Source: an uncultured Bacteroidota bacterium
GTDB lineage: Bacteria > Bacteroidota > Bacteroidia > Chitinophagales > Chitinophagaceae
Length of the DNA: 41,550 nt
Direction of reading: 5' to 3'
NCBI GenBank assembly: GCA_903837525.1
Contig: CAILUU010000048.1
Coordinates: 1 to 41,550, forward strand
Shown here one piece after another: positions 1 to 9,713 of this stretch. Position numbers and translations under genes: made by a program. How positions within the stretch are numbered: the stretch's first letter is position 1; each line of letters starts with the position of its first letter. Under the pieces are notes generated by a model, which saw only the letters and a program-made list of their open reading frames with translations, was not told the DNA's origin and did not search any database.

Positions 1-55
1 AAATTATTAATAATAATAAATAAATAAAGTCTGCCATTGGTGGATTACTAACTAT

Positions 56-1534
56 ATGAGTAAAGAATTAACAACAAGAGCAGCAGATTATTCGCAATGG
101 TATAACGACCTTGTAATTAAAGGCCAACTAGCCGATTACTCTGCAGTACGAGGCTGTATGGTAATAAGGCCTTACGGTTTTGCCCTATGGGAAAACATGA
201 GAGATCAGTTAGATAAAATGTTCAAAGATACTGGGCATGTAAATGCATATTTCCCACTTTTTGTACCTAAAAGTTTATTTGAGGCTGAGGAAAAAAATGC
301 CGAAGGTTTTGCAAAAGAGTGTGCTATTGTAACCCATTATCGATTAAAAGCCGACCCTGATAATAAGGGTAAATTAATGGTAGATCCTGAAGCAAAGTTG
401 GAAGAAGAATTGGTTGTTCGTCCAACTAGCGAAGCTATTATTTGGAATACGTATAAAGGTTGGATACAATCCTACAGAGATTTGCCCATACTTATAAATC
501 AGTGGGCAAATGTAGTACGATGGGAAATGCGTACTCGTTTGTTTTTACGCACAGCCGAATTTTTATGGCAAGAAGGGCATACCGCACATGCCACAAAACA
601 AGAAGCCATTGAAGAAACAAAAAAAATGTTAGAAGTATATGCCGATTTTGTAGAAACCTATATGGCAGTGCCTGTAATTAAAGGAGTAAAAACCGCTAAC
701 GAACGTTTTGCTGGGGCCGAAGATACCTATTGTATTGAGGCGTTAATGCAAGATGGTAAAGCATTGCAAGCTGGTACAAGTCATTTTTTAGGTCAAAATT
801 TTGCAAAGGCTTTTGATGTAAAATTTAGTGATAAAAACAATGTGTTAGAGTATGTGTGGGCAACAAGTTGGGGGGTAAGTACACGCTTAATTGGTGCATT
901 AATAATGGCACATAGCGATGATCAGGGATTAATTATGCCACCCAAAATTGCACCTATACAAGTAGTAATTGTACCCATTTATAAAGGCGAAGAAAGTAAG
1001 CCTATTGTGGATGAAAAGGCTAATGCCATTATTGCGGAACTAAAAGCTTTAGGCATAAAAGTTAAGTACGACAATAACGATAATGCAAGACCAGGTTGGA
1101 AATTTGCAGAATACGAATTAAAGGGAGTGCCCGTACGTATTGCTATGGGCTTACGAGATATTGAAAACAATGTTGTAGAGGTAGCAAGAAGAGATACTAA
1201 AGAAAAAAACACCATGGCATTGGATGGGTTGGCACAACATATTGTAACCTTGTTAGATGACATACAACAAAATATTTACAACAAAGCATTAGCCTACAGA
1301 AACGAACATATTACCCCTGCAAATAATTGGGATGAGTTTGTAAAATTATTAGATGAAAAAGGAGGCTTTATAGCAGCACATTGGGATGGTACACCAGAAA
1401 CTGAAGAAGAAATTAAACAACAAACCAAAGCAACTATACGCTGCATACCATTAAATAATAAACAAGAGGATGGAATTTGTATTTTAAGTGGTAAGCCAAG
1501 TAAAGAAAGAGTGTTGTTTGCAAGAGCATACTAA
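56..1534 (+). CDS. proS: Prolyl-tRNA synthetase (class II, archaeal/eukaryotic-type short form)
   Basis: Charges tRNA-Pro with proline in the cytoplasm. At 492 residues with no internal editing insertion, it matches the short archaeal/eukaryote-like ProRS. Class II motifs are visible: [10 protein letters not shown] near residue 120, motif 2 ([20 protein letters not shown]) at about 155-175 with the HTAH sequence after it, and motif 3 ([20 protein letters not shown]) at about 271-291. The anticodon-binding domain follows, and the C-terminus ends in FARAY, as in this subgroup. The C-terminal zinc-type region shows only two cysteines (about 462 and 475), fewer than the classical four, so zinc binding is doubtful. 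The ATG at 56 gives the expected [18 protein letters not shown] beginning. Two small membrane-protein genes follow on the same strand. Confidence 0.97.
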   Translation: MSKELTTRAADYSQWYNDLVIKGQLADYSAVRGCMVIRPYGFALWENMRDQLDKMFKDTGHVNAYFPLFVPKSLFEAEEKNAEGFAKECAIVTHYRLKADPDNKGKLMVDPEAKLEEELVVRPTSEAIIWNTYKGWIQSYRDLPILINQWANVVRWEMRTRLFLRTAEFLWQEGHTAHATKQEAIEETKKMLEVYADFVETYMAVPVIKGVKTANERFAGAEDTYCIEALMQDGKALQAGTSHFLGQNFAKAFDVKFSDKNNVLEYVWATSWGVSTRLIGALIMAHSDDQGLIMPPKIAPIQVVIVPIYKGEESKPIVDEKANAIIAELKALGIKVKYDNNDNARPGWKFAEYELKGVPVRIAMGLRDIENNVVEVARRDTKEKNTMALDGLAQHIVTLLDDIQQNIYNKALAYRNEHITPANNWDEFVKLLDEKGGFIAAHWDGTPETEEEIKQQTKATIRCIPLNNKQEDGICILSGKPSKERVLFARAY

Positions 1535-1567
1535 GTTAATTAAGAATTAAAAATTAGGAAATTAAAA

Positions 1568-1903
1568 ATGCTGCTCACACTAATTATCAATTATCAATTA
1601 TCAATTATAAATTGGTTAGAGCAACACCAACTGCCTTGCATTTTTAAAAAACTTACCCATTTTGATTGCCCAGGGTGTGGTATTCAACGTGCTGGTATAG
1701 AGTTGTTAAAAGGTAATTTAGGGGAGAGCTTTAAGTTGTATCCAGCACTTATGCCAATTATTGTACTTTTTATTATTTTGGCATTACATCTTTCCAAAAG
1801 ATTAGCAAATACTATTAAAGTTTTAAAATTTTCTTACATATTATGCATATCTATTATCTTGGTAAGCTATATTTACAAAATATTTAACTATCAAACTAAC
1901 TAA
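1568..1903 (+). CDS. DUF2752 family small membrane protein
   Basis: A 111-residue protein with the family signature CPGCGIQRA at about residues 34-42, followed by two hydrophobic segments that are probably membrane helices. DUF2752 proteins are small membrane proteins of unknown function; the paired cysteines suggest metal binding or redox chemistry, but that is inference. The gene starts 33 bp after proS and ends one base before the next gene, so all three may be cotranscribed. The first 16 codons lie in a short tandem repeat (aattatc units, 1580-1614) of a kind normally intergenic. The true start is therefore uncertain, and the N-terminal residues LIINYQLSIIN are probably repeat-derived. 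Confidence 0.8.
   Translation: MLLTLIINYQLSIINWLEQHQLPCIFKKLTHFDCPGCGIQRAGIELLKGNLGESFKLYPALMPIIVLFIILALHLSKRLANTIKVLKFSYILCISIILVSYIYKIFNYQTN
1583..1614 (+). repeat. Short tandem repeat (aattatc units) at the 5' end of the DUF2752 gene
   Basis: Four to five imperfect 7-bp aattatc units, translated in frame as INYQLSIIN. The preceding 1535-1565 stretch (attaagaattaaaaattagg) is another degenerate repeat. The array therefore spans the gene boundary and supplies the first coding residues. Confidence 0.75.
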
Positions 1904-1904
1904 A

Positions 1905-2228
1905 ATGACAGATCAAAGCAACGATTATTTATCCAATATTAATGGTAATCAACAACAATTACCGAATGCAACTACGACATTAGTTTTAGGCATACTATCC
2001 ATAGTAGTATGTTTTATTTGTGGCATTATTGCTTTGGTAATTTCTAATAAAGATGTTGCTTTATATAAAGCCAACCCAAGTCAATACTCCATTGCATCGT
2101 ATAATAATATAAAGGCTGGCAGAGTTTGTTCAATTATTGGGTTGTGCTTACAAATAGTGGGTATAGTTATTTACATCATATTTATAGTATTTGTGGTATC
2201 TGCTATTGGATCTACCAGAAATTATTAA
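1905..2228 (+). CDS. CCC-motif / DUF4190-like small membrane protein
   Basis: A 107-residue protein with a polar, Gln/Asn-rich N-terminus, a first hydrophobic segment around residues 24-46 (LVLGILSIVVCFICGIIALV), a conserved central loop (NKDVALYKANPSQYSIASYN, then KAGR) and a second hydrophobic segment at about 73-103. This layout matches the small Bacteroidota proteins annotated as CCC motif membrane protein; their function is unknown. It begins one base after the DUF2752 stop, so the two are almost certainly translated from one mRNA. The pairing suggests a joint role at the inner membrane, which is inference from gene order only. Confidence 0.7.
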   Translation: MTDQSNDYLSNINGNQQQLPNATTTLVLGILSIVVCFICGIIALVISNKDVALYKANPSQYSIASYNNIKAGRVCSIIGLCLQIVGIVIYIIFIVFVVSAIGSTRNY

Positions 2229-2322
2229 ATTTAATAAAATACGTTCCAAAAACCAACAGTTTATTTATTAAAAGGGTCTTGTTATTTAGTATTATTCTTA
2301 CTAAAAGCAGCTTTACAGCGAA

Positions 2323-2789
2323 TTATTCTTTTGTAGCTAAATAATTATAATCTTCCAGCAGTTTTTCCAAAAATTGCTCAGGATACATTTCGGTAGTTTT
2401 TTTTAAACGTTTTTACTTTGTATGCTACTCGGTTACACATGTCATAATTGTTACTTTTAATAGCTCTTGTTACGACGCCCTTAATAGTATTTATATCTCT
2501 ATCGCTTAATCGCATTACGGTAGGGAATATTACTTTATGGTCGGTTGTGTTTACTTACATAAAAACTGTATTATTTAACGATAGTTTTGTTTTGGTGTTT
2601 ACAACTACAGTACCTGCAATAATATCGCCAAGGCGTTGATTTTTTGCACTTACTGCAATAATAACAACAACAATGCCTAATAAAGTAGTAATAAACGTGT
2701 ACACCAATAATGAGCCAAATACCATTATACTCAATCCAATAAAAACATTCATCTTTATACATGACATTATTTTTTCTTACTACTGTCAA
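2323..2789 (-). pseudogene. Decayed RDD-family membrane protein gene (C-terminal half)
   Basis: Read on the minus strand, this gap encodes the end of an RDD-family protein: a hydrophobic stretch, then the diagnostic AKNQRLGDIIAGTVVV (around 2595-2650), then FPTVMRLSDRDINTIKGVV, NYDMCNRVAYKVKTF and a tail EQFLEKLLEDYNYLATKE. An in-frame TAA at 2555-2557 interrupts it, and the tail is out of frame after an eight-T run (2397-2404). The RDD N-terminal domain is missing. RDD proteins are small polytopic membrane proteins, some linked to ion transport. With one stop, one frameshift and a lost 5' half, this copy is very probably non-functional. It explains most of the 650-bp gap before truB. Confidence 0.75.
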
Positions 2790-2886
2790 GGCAAACCATT
2801 TAATGCTATAAGTATTAGACTTAGTAGCTAATAATTTTAACCCACTATCTTTACTAAAAAATCTATCTAAAAAAATAATTATTTAG

Positions 2887-3648
2887 TTGGCTAAAAAAGA
2901 AACATACCGCTATAAACATGCGGATAAAATAGCACCCACTCATCAGCCTTTACAACAATTTGTAAACATAAGTGCCGAAAAGAAAAATGAGTTTGAAGAA
3001 GGTAAAGTTATTTTAATTGATAAACCTATTCATTGGACTAGTTTTGATGTAGTACGAAAAATACGAGGTAGTATTCGGATAAAAAAAGTAGGTCATGCTG
3101 GAACGCTAGACCCCCTAGCTACAGGGCTATTAATTGTTTGTACGGGTAAATTTACTAAGCAAATAAATACTTTTATGGCTGCCGAAAAAGAATATACAGG
3201 TACATTTACCTTGGGGCATATTACGCCTACTTACGATTTAGAAAGTACACCTGAACAGCCTAAAGACATTTCTTTTGTTACAGAAGAAATTATACAAAAA
3301 ACAACACTTCAATTTATTGGCGAAATAGAACAGTTTCCACCTATTTATTCTGCCATAAAAAAGAATGGAATGGCTTTATACGAATTAGCACGAAAGGGAG
3401 TTGATGTAGAATTAAAAGCCCGTAAAATAACTATTCATAAATTTGAAATTACCAAAATTGAACTACCCATTCTATATTTTAAAATTGTTTGCAGTACTGG
3501 TACCTATATAAGAAGTGTTGCTAATGATTTTGGCGCTGCAGTAGGCTGCGGAGGCTTTTTAAGTAGTCTACGGCGTACTAAAATTGGAGATAGTACAGTT
3601 GAAGATGCTATAGGAATGGAAGCATTTATTGAATCTATAAGTGGTTAA
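2887..3648 (+). CDS. truB: tRNA pseudouridine(55) synthase TruB
   Basis: Isomerises uridine 55 in the T-loop of tRNAs. Visible features are GKVILIDKPIHWTSFDVVRK at about residues 39-58 and the catalytic-aspartate motif GHAGTLDPLATGLL, with the Asp near residue 75. KKNGMALYELARKG and CSTGTYIRSVANDFG follow, all standard TruB blocks. The length of 253 residues suits the Bacteroidota form. The only start codon upstream of the conserved domain in this frame is TTG at 2887, directly after an in-frame TAG, and no Shine-Dalgarno sequence is seen. That gives an unusual N-terminal extension of about 38 charged residues. It faces the RDD relic upstream and converges with tamL downstream. Confidence 0.93.
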   Translation: MAKKETYRYKHADKIAPTHQPLQQFVNISAEKKNEFEEGKVILIDKPIHWTSFDVVRKIRGSIRIKKVGHAGTLDPLATGLLIVCTGKFTKQINTFMAAEKEYTGTFTLGHITPTYDLESTPEQPKDISFVTEEIIQKTTLQFIGEIEQFPPIYSAIKKNGMALYELARKGVDVELKARKITIHKFEITKIELPILYFKIVCSTGTYIRSVANDFGAAVGCGGFLSSLRRTKIGDSTVEDAIGMEAFIESISG

Positions 3649-3710
3649 TAGGTTCAGTTGGAAAAACTTTATGTTTTAAAATTAATTTTGAAAATCAATG
3701 ATCAAAAAAA

Positions 3711-6122
3711 TTAAAACGGATAACTTATTCCAATTGTAAAATTCATATTGTTGTATCGCCACTCTTTATATTCTTTTTTAAATAATTTTCCAAAAGCATC
3801 ATTAAAGCCAATAGACGGTACTTTCCATCCATTATTTTCGTAAGCTAATTCAGGTCGTTTAAATCTAAAGCCTAAATCAAATCTTAGTACAACATAATTA
3901 AAATCTAAGCGAAAGCCAGTGCCAGCTGCTATTCCTAAATCTCTATATAAATGTTTAAATTGAAAAGAAGCACTATCATCACCTCCAAACGTTGCATTTC
4001 GTAAATTCCAAATATTGCCAACATCTGCAAAAAGTACACCTTTTAAAATAAGTGCATTAGGTATTATTTGTGCTAATGGAAAGCGATATTCAATATTACC
4101 TTCTATACGTATATCGCCCGTTCTATCATTAAATTTATTTTCTGTGTAAGGTGTAAGTGGCTGTCTTCCCCTGCCAATACCTCGTATAGGCCACCCCCTC
4201 ATACTATTAGCACCTCCTCCAAAGTATTGTTTAAAAAACGGCAGGGTAGTATCTTTTTTTGAGGAGATACCAACACCACTAAAAAAACGAAATACCAAAT
4301 TAGCTTTTGGGTAAGTAATGGAATGTATATATTCAACATCAGCTTTAATAAATTGTCGCCACAAGCCATTTTCTTTACTAAATATTCCTCCAATACTTCT
4401 TAACGGAAACAACATAAAGCCAGACTCTTCAATATTTACATTAAAGCTATGCTGTTTGTTTGTATTCTTTTTATTTACTCTTGTGGAAGCATAACTAGCA
4501 CTCATACCTGCTACTAAAGACGTATTAAATGAATACCGTAAAAACGGATTTTGGTTTAGCGTATTTTTAAAGCTATCTGTTTCGTTATAAAGTTTAGCAT
4601 ACTCAATATTTAATAATTTTATAATCCATTTATCCTGCTTCTTATTATTCCAATTAATACCAGTTGCAATATTTATTGATTGAAGGTTAAATAAATTAAT
4701 ACGATTTATGTAGGAAGGTGTTACATTTAAAAATGATTCTTGATTAAATGAGTTAAGCTTAAATTTTTCGAAAATACGCCTCACCGGTTTTATAAATTTG
4801 GGTAATACTAAATTTAGACTATAACTCACCTCATTAGAATTTACAATACTACCCCCAACGTTTTTATTTGCGCCTAAATTTAATTCAACACCAGATCTAA
4901 TAGCATTTGTCATTTTAATAGCTTCTTTATTTACATTACGGTTTGTAATAGAGGCGTTACCACTAAGCCCTAATAAATTACCAGCGTTTACGGTTGTAAC
5001 ATTATTACTATTACTATTAGCACTATAACTAGCTTCCAAACTAGTTTCAAAGCTGTATTTAAAACCAGGCATTAATTGTACAATTAAATCTATTTTGTTA
5101 CTGTCTTTTATTTCTTTTATTAGTATGTTCGTATTTTGCCAAACACCCATTTTTGCAAAACTAGTTAACGATTTATAGTAATTTTCTTGGTTATATAAAT
5201 CCCCTTTTTTTAAAAACATTTTTTGTGCTAAAAAATTTGGTTTAAATAATTTCGAGTGATAACGAATAATACAATTTTCAGTTACTTTTTCTGTTAGCGT
5301 AGGATCATTTAATGAGTCACCAATTTTATAATCGGGTAGTATATAAATATTATTAATGTAAAATTGATTTATTCTAGATTTATCGGCTGGAGGATTTAAT
5401 ACAATGGCTATTTTTATAGTGGGTGAATCTATTTTGGCTTGTGCCTCTGCTAGCAACTGCAATTGTTCAAACGGATCGTCGCTAATAGTCGTCAATGCAG
5501 CTATTGATGTATCTCCTCGTACTTTTAATTCTTCTGCGGTAAATTTATAGTAGCCATTATTTCTATACACTTCAACTAGTCTAGCAATTTCTCCTAATAT
5601 AGATATTTTTGTTATGGGTTGGTTTTGTTTTAATAAGGTGTTATTCAAATTTTTATTGGTAATGAGTTGTAGTATACTATCTTTTAAATAATAATCAATT
5701 GATTCTATTCTTGTTGGTTTACCTACTTTAACACTATACTGCACATTTACTTTTTGTTCTTTACCCATTGTAATGGTATCTGCTTTAAAACTTGTATTTG
5801 CACGGTAGTAACCTAAGTGCAACATAGATGCCTTCATATTTTCGGCAGATAATGCAGAATAGGCACTGTCGTATACAGGAGGCTTATCTATATAATGTAA
5901 AAAAAATAAAACATCTTTAATTCTAACTTTAGAGCTATCTTCAAATTGTCCATTTAATCGTTGTTTTAATGCATTTCTTTCGTCTTTGGTAAAATTTCCT
6001 TCCTTAACTTCGATTCTATTTTTAGCAACAAATGGTTTACCTTTTTGGTATTTACGAGGAATGGTACAGGCACTAAAAAGTATTGAAAATGCTAAACCAA
6101 CTTTCAATAGCTTTAAATACAT
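3711..6122 (-). CDS. tamL: TamL-like Omp85 (BamA/TamA family) outer membrane lipoprotein
   Basis: A large Omp85-family protein predicted to sit in the outer membrane and help insert or assemble envelope proteins. Starting at 6122 gives a clean lipoprotein signal (MYLKLLKVGLAFSILFSAC, lipid-modified Cys 19); a start at 6149 adds nine residues. POTRA-like repeats fill roughly residues 60-370. A C-terminal beta-barrel follows, containing the Omp85 loop-6 type motif GGGANSMRGWPIRGIGRG near residue 640. The chain ends in an aromatic residue (SYPF), as expected of a barrel. A lipidated TamA homologue is the Bacteroidota TamL arrangement; the usual partner gene tamB is not next to it here. It is divergent from the methyltransferase gene across about 38 bp. 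Confidence 0.9.
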   Translation of the reverse strand: MYLKLLKVGLAFSILFSACTIPRKYQKGKPFVAKNRIEVKEGNFTKDERNALKQRLNGQFEDSSKVRIKDVLFFLHYIDKPPVYDSAYSALSAENMKASMLHLGYYRANTSFKADTITMGKEQKVNVQYSVKVGKPTRIESIDYYLKDSILQLITNKNLNNTLLKQNQPITKISILGEIARLVEVYRNNGYYKFTAEELKVRGDTSIAALTTISDDPFEQLQLLAEAQAKIDSPTIKIAIVLNPPADKSRINQFYINNIYILPDYKIGDSLNDPTLTEKVTENCIIRYHSKLFKPNFLAQKMFLKKGDLYNQENYYKSLTSFAKMGVWQNTNILIKEIKDSNKIDLIVQLMPGFKYSFETSLEASYSANSNSNNVTTVNAGNLLGLSGNASITNRNVNKEAIKMTNAIRSGVELNLGANKNVGGSIVNSNEVSYSLNLVLPKFIKPVRRIFEKFKLNSFNQESFLNVTPSYINRINLFNLQSINIATGINWNNKKQDKWIIKLLNIEYAKLYNETDSFKNTLNQNPFLRYSFNTSLVAGMSASYASTRVNKKNTNKQHSFNVNIEESGFMLFPLRSIGGIFSKENGLWRQFIKADVEYIHSITYPKANLVFRFFSGVGISSKKDTTLPFFKQYFGGGANSMRGWPIRGIGRGRQPLTPYTENKFNDRTGDIRIEGNIEYRFPLAQIIPNALILKGVLFADVGNIWNLRNATFGGDDSASFQFKHLYRDLGIAAGTGFRLDFNYVVLRFDLGFRFKRPELAYENNGWKVPSIGFNDAFGKLFKKEYKEWRYNNMNFTIGISYPF

Positions 6123-6160
6123 ATTTTTATGTAGGGCAATAAAATTCATAAATAGTTATA

Positions 6161-6907
6161 ATGTTTAGCAAAACACATACCAAATATATTCAAAGTTTAC
6201 ACCATAAAAAATTTAGAGATGAATATGGTGTATTTATAGCCGAAGGTACAAAGGTTGTTGTAGAGTTATTAAACGCCGATAAATTTGAGTGTAAAGAATT
6301 ATTTGCATTACCAGACTGGTTTGTAGCCAATGCTAAAATTTTAAATAATCAAAACGAAATAGTAAAAATAGAATTAAAAGATTTTGAGTTAGAAAAAATA
6401 TCAGCACTAAGTACACCAAATAATGTTTTAGGTATATTTCAAAAAAGTACGTTACCACAAACTATTCAAACTAAACAAAAAATTACACTGGTACTTGATG
6501 CTATACAAGATCCTGGAAACCTTGGTACCATTATTCGCAATGCCGATTGGTTTGGGGTAGAGAATATTGTATGTAGCCTTACCTGTGCCGATATTTACAA
6601 CCCAAAAGTAGTACAAAGCACCATGGGCAGTTTAGGTAGAGTAAATGTGGTTTATAAAGATTTGCCCAATTGGTTAGCCGAAAACAAAAGTGTTAAAAAA
6701 TTTGCCGCCTATTTAGATGGAAGCAATGTTTCTACTTTAAAGGGTATTAAAGAAGCCATATTAATTATTGGTAACGAAGGAAAAGGAATAAGTGAAGAAG
6801 TAATGAATTTAGTTGATGAAAAAATTACTATAAAAAAAATTGGCAAAGCTGAATCATTAAATGCAGCTGTTGCTTCGGGTATAATTCTTTCTTATCTATC
6901 TAACTAA
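6161..6907 (+). CDS. SPOUT (TrmH/SpoU family) RNA 2'-O-methyltransferase
   Basis: Predicted to methylate a ribose 2'-OH in rRNA or tRNA using S-adenosylmethionine. The three SPOUT motifs are present: [20 protein letters not shown] at about residues 112-131, [10 protein letters not shown] near 202, and [15 protein letters not shown] at the C-terminus, which together form the trefoil-knot cofactor site. An N-terminal substrate-binding domain of about 90 residues makes it RlmB-like in layout, but the exact target base cannot be read from sequence. It begins 38 bp from the divergent tamL start, and its last 8 bases overlap the convergent permease gene. Confidence 0.93.
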   Translation: MFSKTHTKYIQSLHHKKFRDEYGVFIAEGTKVVVELLNADKFECKELFALPDWFVANAKILNNQNEIVKIELKDFELEKISALSTPNNVLGIFQKSTLPQTIQTKQKITLVLDAIQDPGNLGTIIRNADWFGVENIVCSLTCADIYNPKVVQSTMGSLGRVNVVYKDLPNWLAENKSVKKFAAYLDGSNVSTLKGIKEAILIIGNEGKGISEEVMNLVDEKITIKKIGKAESLNAAVASGIILSYLSN

Positions 6908-8135
6908 ATTGTATAGCTTTAACCGGCTGTACTTTTCGTACAATTAAAGTAGGTATTATTAACGTAGCAAAACTAATAACCAAAGTGCCCCCACAAACTA
7001 ATAAAACCTGCCACCATACAACATTAGCATGGGCTCTAGTCATGTAGTAGGCATCTTCATCTAGTTTTATAAAGCCTGTTTTTTCTTGTAGCCAACAAAT
7101 GCCTAAACCTAAGATTGCACCAAATACCACACCAGTTATTGAAATGATAAATGTATTATACAAAAATATTTTTTGAATACCCCAATTACTTGTACCAATA
7201 GCTTTTAGTACACCTATCATTTTTGTTCTTTCTAAAACAAGAATAATTAAGCATGTAATTAAATTTACTACAGCCACAATCAACATCAAAATTAACAGAT
7301 AACTTTTTATATCATTTTGCAAACCTAACCAATCAAATATGTTAGGATAAATCTCTTTAATACTCCGGCTATACCAAGTTTGCGGTAAGCCCTGGTAAAT
7401 TAGTTTACTAACTGAATCTGTTTGTTTATAGTCATTTAAAAATAATTCATAACCGCCAATTTGGGTTGGTTGCCATAAGTTTAAGCGTCTAATTAAATTG
7501 ATATCGCAAATGCCAAAATTTCTATCGTATTCCTCTAATGATGTTTTGTATAAACCCACTACGTTTAATTTACGAGCCGTTTTACTACCATCTTCTCTAA
7601 AAAAGAAAACAATTAAACTATCGCCAACCTTTAGTTCTAATTGATTGGCGGTATAGGTAGATAAATTAATTTCTTTACTATAGCTACTATCCGTAAACGA
7701 AATCCATTTTCCTTCTTTTAAAAACTCATTTAGCCTTACTTGATTAAATGAAGAGTCAATACCTTTTAGCAAAATACTTTCAATATTACTACCCCCTTTA
7801 AGTATTGCTGATTTTGTTGCATAACGTTCCACACTTTTTATTTGTGGTTGTTTGCGTAAGTAAGTTTCTACAGTATCATTTTGGTAAATAGGATATTCTT
7901 CGGCAATAGAAGCTTTATCAGCAATATCTTGCTGTACTCGTATATGGCCCCAAAAGCTAAATACTTTATTGCTTACCACTTGTTGAAAGCCGTTTACAAA
8001 ACTTAACGCCACAATCATTACGGCTACACTAATAGCAGTGGCAGCAATGGCAAGCCGTATAATAAAACCGCTAAAGGTTTTAGTCCTTTTAAACGCTATT
8101 CTGTTAGCTATAAAGGCAAATACATTCAATGGCAT
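6900..8135 (-). CDS. FtsX/LolC-LolE type ABC transporter permease
   Basis: A 411-residue inner-membrane permease: one N-terminal helix (about residues 20-46), a large periplasmic MacB-like domain (about 50-270) and three C-terminal helices (about 275-300, 320-350 and 375-405), the four-helix FtsX plan. The N-terminus ([20 protein letters not shown]) and the segment [20 protein letters not shown] are typical of the lipoprotein-releasing LolC/E branch, so a role in lipoprotein release is likely but not proven. No ATPase gene adjoins it. A perfect -7 box lies 17-24 bp upstream (8152-8159). Its 3' end overlaps the convergent methyltransferase gene by 8 bases. Confidence 0.88.
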   Translation of the reverse strand: MPLNVFAFIANRIAFKRTKTFSGFIIRLAIAATAISVAVMIVALSFVNGFQQVVSNKVFSFWGHIRVQQDIADKASIAEEYPIYQNDTVETYLRKQPQIKSVERYATKSAILKGGSNIESILLKGIDSSFNQVRLNEFLKEGKWISFTDSSYSKEINLSTYTANQLELKVGDSLIVFFFREDGSKTARKLNVVGLYKTSLEEYDRNFGICDINLIRRLNLWQPTQIGGYELFLNDYKQTDSVSKLIYQGLPQTWYSRSIKEIYPNIFDWLGLQNDIKSYLLILMLIVAVVNLITCLIILVLERTKMIGVLKAIGTSNWGIQKIFLYNTFIISITGVVFGAILGLGICWLQEKTGFIKLDEDAYYMTRAHANVVWWQVLLVCGGTLVISFATLIIPTLIVRKVQPVKAIQFS

Positions 8136-8151
8136 ATTTTTTGGTATCTTA

Positions 8152-8159
8152 CAAAAGTA
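8152..8159 (-). promoter_or_regulatory. Bacteroidota -7 promoter box for the FtsX-type permease
   Basis: The minus strand reads TACTTTTG, an exact match to the Bacteroidota TANNTTTG -7 consensus, 17 bases before the ATG. No clear -33 TTTG is seen, so this is a half-site prediction. Confidence 0.5.
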
Positions 8160-8273
8160 TTTTATTTAAACGATTTAATGTACATAATGAAAGTTGATTT
8201 TTTTGGAAATACATCTAAATATAATGTGGTTATCTTTTATTTTACCTTCTTTGCAAGGCATACAAAAATAAAA

Positions 8274-9557
8274 ATGCTTGTATTTAAACTATTCATCGTA
8301 TTTAGTAGCTTATTTTTAACAACTCATTTGTTTGCCCAACAAGTAGAATTAATTTTAAAACCAAACATTCAATCTATTCGTTTTCATACGTATGGTAATC
8401 AACAAGGGTTACCTATTTATCAATTAAATAGCAGCAATCAATTAGAGCTACGTTTTGATGATATGGACGCTAACGTAAAAAATTATTATTACACCTTACA
8501 ATTATGCGATTATAATTGGGATAGGGTAAATATTAGTCCGTTTAATTATTTAAAAGGCTTTACTCAACAGCGTATAACTACGTATAGGTATTCATCTATT
8601 TCATTCACTCAATACACACACTATCAAGTTGTATTGCCCGAAAAAAATATGATGCCAATTTTAAGTGGTAATTATTTACTTAAAGTTTTTTTAGATGGGG
8701 ATACGTCTAAATTAGTTTTTACAAAACGTTTATTGGTAGCCGATAATAAAGCATTAATAAAAGCACAAATTGTACAACCTTTTGCTAGTACAATTTTTAG
8801 AACTCATCAAAAATTAGTATTTACAACTACATTAAGTGGTATTAATTCATTTAGCCCAGCACAACAAGTTAAGGTGGTTATTTTACAAAATGGTAGATGG
8901 GATAATGCACAAAAAGATATTGTACCAACTTTTGTTCGTGGAAATAATTTAGAATACAATACAGAAAATAGTGGTATTTTTGGTGGGGGTAAAGAATGGC
9001 GATGGTTAGATTTAAGAAGCCTTCGTTTTCAAAGCGATAGAATAGATAGCGGTACCTACAACAAAACAAATACCGAACTATTTTTAAAAACAGATATAGA
9101 TCGAAGTGATCAACGATATGTATATTTTAGAGATTTAAATGGTTTTTATAATGTAGAAACTTTTGAACGAATTAACCCCTATTGGCAGGGCGATTATGCA
9201 ACGGTACATTTTAATTTGGCACCGCCTAACAATCAGCCTTACACGAACAACGATATTTATTTAATTGGGCAATTAACCAATTATGAGTTAAGTAATAAAA
9301 CAAAAATGATGTTTAATCCTCAAAAAGGCGTTTACCAAACTTCCCTTTTTTTAAAGCAAGGATATTACAGTTATAGTTATTTAACCGTAAATAAAAATAA
9401 TAGTGCCGATAAAAAGGAGTTAGAAGGCGATTATTGGGAAACTGAAAACACCTATACTATTTTAATTTATTATAAAGCATTTGCAGATAGAAGCGATCAA
9501 TTATTAGGCGTAACACAATTGAGTAGCAGGGTAGATAGACCAGGTATTAGTTTTTAA
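8274..9557 (+). CDS. Type IX secretion system Plug protein (former DUF5103)
   Basis: The open frame reaches up to 8178, but the ATG at 8274 gives a proper signal peptide (MLVFKLFIVFSSLFLTTHLF, cleavage after AQ) and is chosen. The mature protein carries the DUF5103 pattern: YYYTLQLCDYNWDRVNISPF, then YLKGFTQQRITTYRYSSISF, and LSGNYLLKVFLDGD. This family was renamed for the Plug, which closes the SprA translocon of the type IX secretion system from the periplasmic side. A periplasmic or outer-membrane location and T9SS linkage follow from that family knowledge. No other T9SS gene is adjacent. The C-terminal part (TENTYTILIYYKAFADRSDQ, LLGVTQLSSR) is also family-like. Confidence 0.85.
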   Translation: MLVFKLFIVFSSLFLTTHLFAQQVELILKPNIQSIRFHTYGNQQGLPIYQLNSSNQLELRFDDMDANVKNYYYTLQLCDYNWDRVNISPFNYLKGFTQQRITTYRYSSISFTQYTHYQVVLPEKNMMPILSGNYLLKVFLDGDTSKLVFTKRLLVADNKALIKAQIVQPFASTIFRTHQKLVFTTTLSGINSFSPAQQVKVVILQNGRWDNAQKDIVPTFVRGNNLEYNTENSGIFGGGKEWRWLDLRSLRFQSDRIDSGTYNKTNTELFLKTDIDRSDQRYVYFRDLNGFYNVETFERINPYWQGDYATVHFNLAPPNNQPYTNNDIYLIGQLTNYELSNKTKMMFNPQKGVYQTSLFLKQGYYSYSYLTVNKNNSADKKELEGDYWETENTYTILIYYKAFADRSDQLLGVTQLSSRVDRPGISF

Positions 9558-9606
9558 AAGTTTATAGTTTACCGTTGCAAAATTCAAAAAAATACTTCAA
9601 TTTCCT

Positions 9607-9614
9607 TATCTTTA
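9607..9614 (+). promoter_or_regulatory. -7 box for the SRP RNA
   Basis: TATCTTTA, one mismatch from TANNTTTG, placed 3 bases before the first base of the RNA stem at 9618. The spacing is right for a -7 element of a stable RNA. Confidence 0.5.
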
Positions 9615-9617
9615 CAC

Positions 9618-9713
9618 TGGCAAGTCTTATACGACCAGCTCCTGTTGAATTCCCCCAGGACCGGAAGGTAGCAAGGGTAGATGGTTGAGCGGTGCGATGT
9701 AAGTAACTTGCCA
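9618..9713 (+). ncRNA. ffs: Signal recognition particle RNA (bacterial small / 4.5S type)
   Basis: The RNA scaffold of the signal recognition particle, which binds Ffh and targets membrane proteins. The ends pair perfectly (tggcaagt at 9618-9625 with acttgcca at 9706-9713). The apical domain shows the nearly invariant Ffh-binding sequence: GACCAGCTCCTG, a CCCCCAGGACCGGAAGG segment with its GGAA tetraloop, then TAGCAAGGGTAGATGG. The length of about 96 nt is normal for the small bacterial form without an Alu domain. It is a single gene with its own promoter, followed by a T-rich stretch. Confidence 0.95.

Noticed and set aside
979-1263. 94-codon frame antisense to proS
   Set aside because: It is entirely inside the well-supported proS gene with no independent coding signal.
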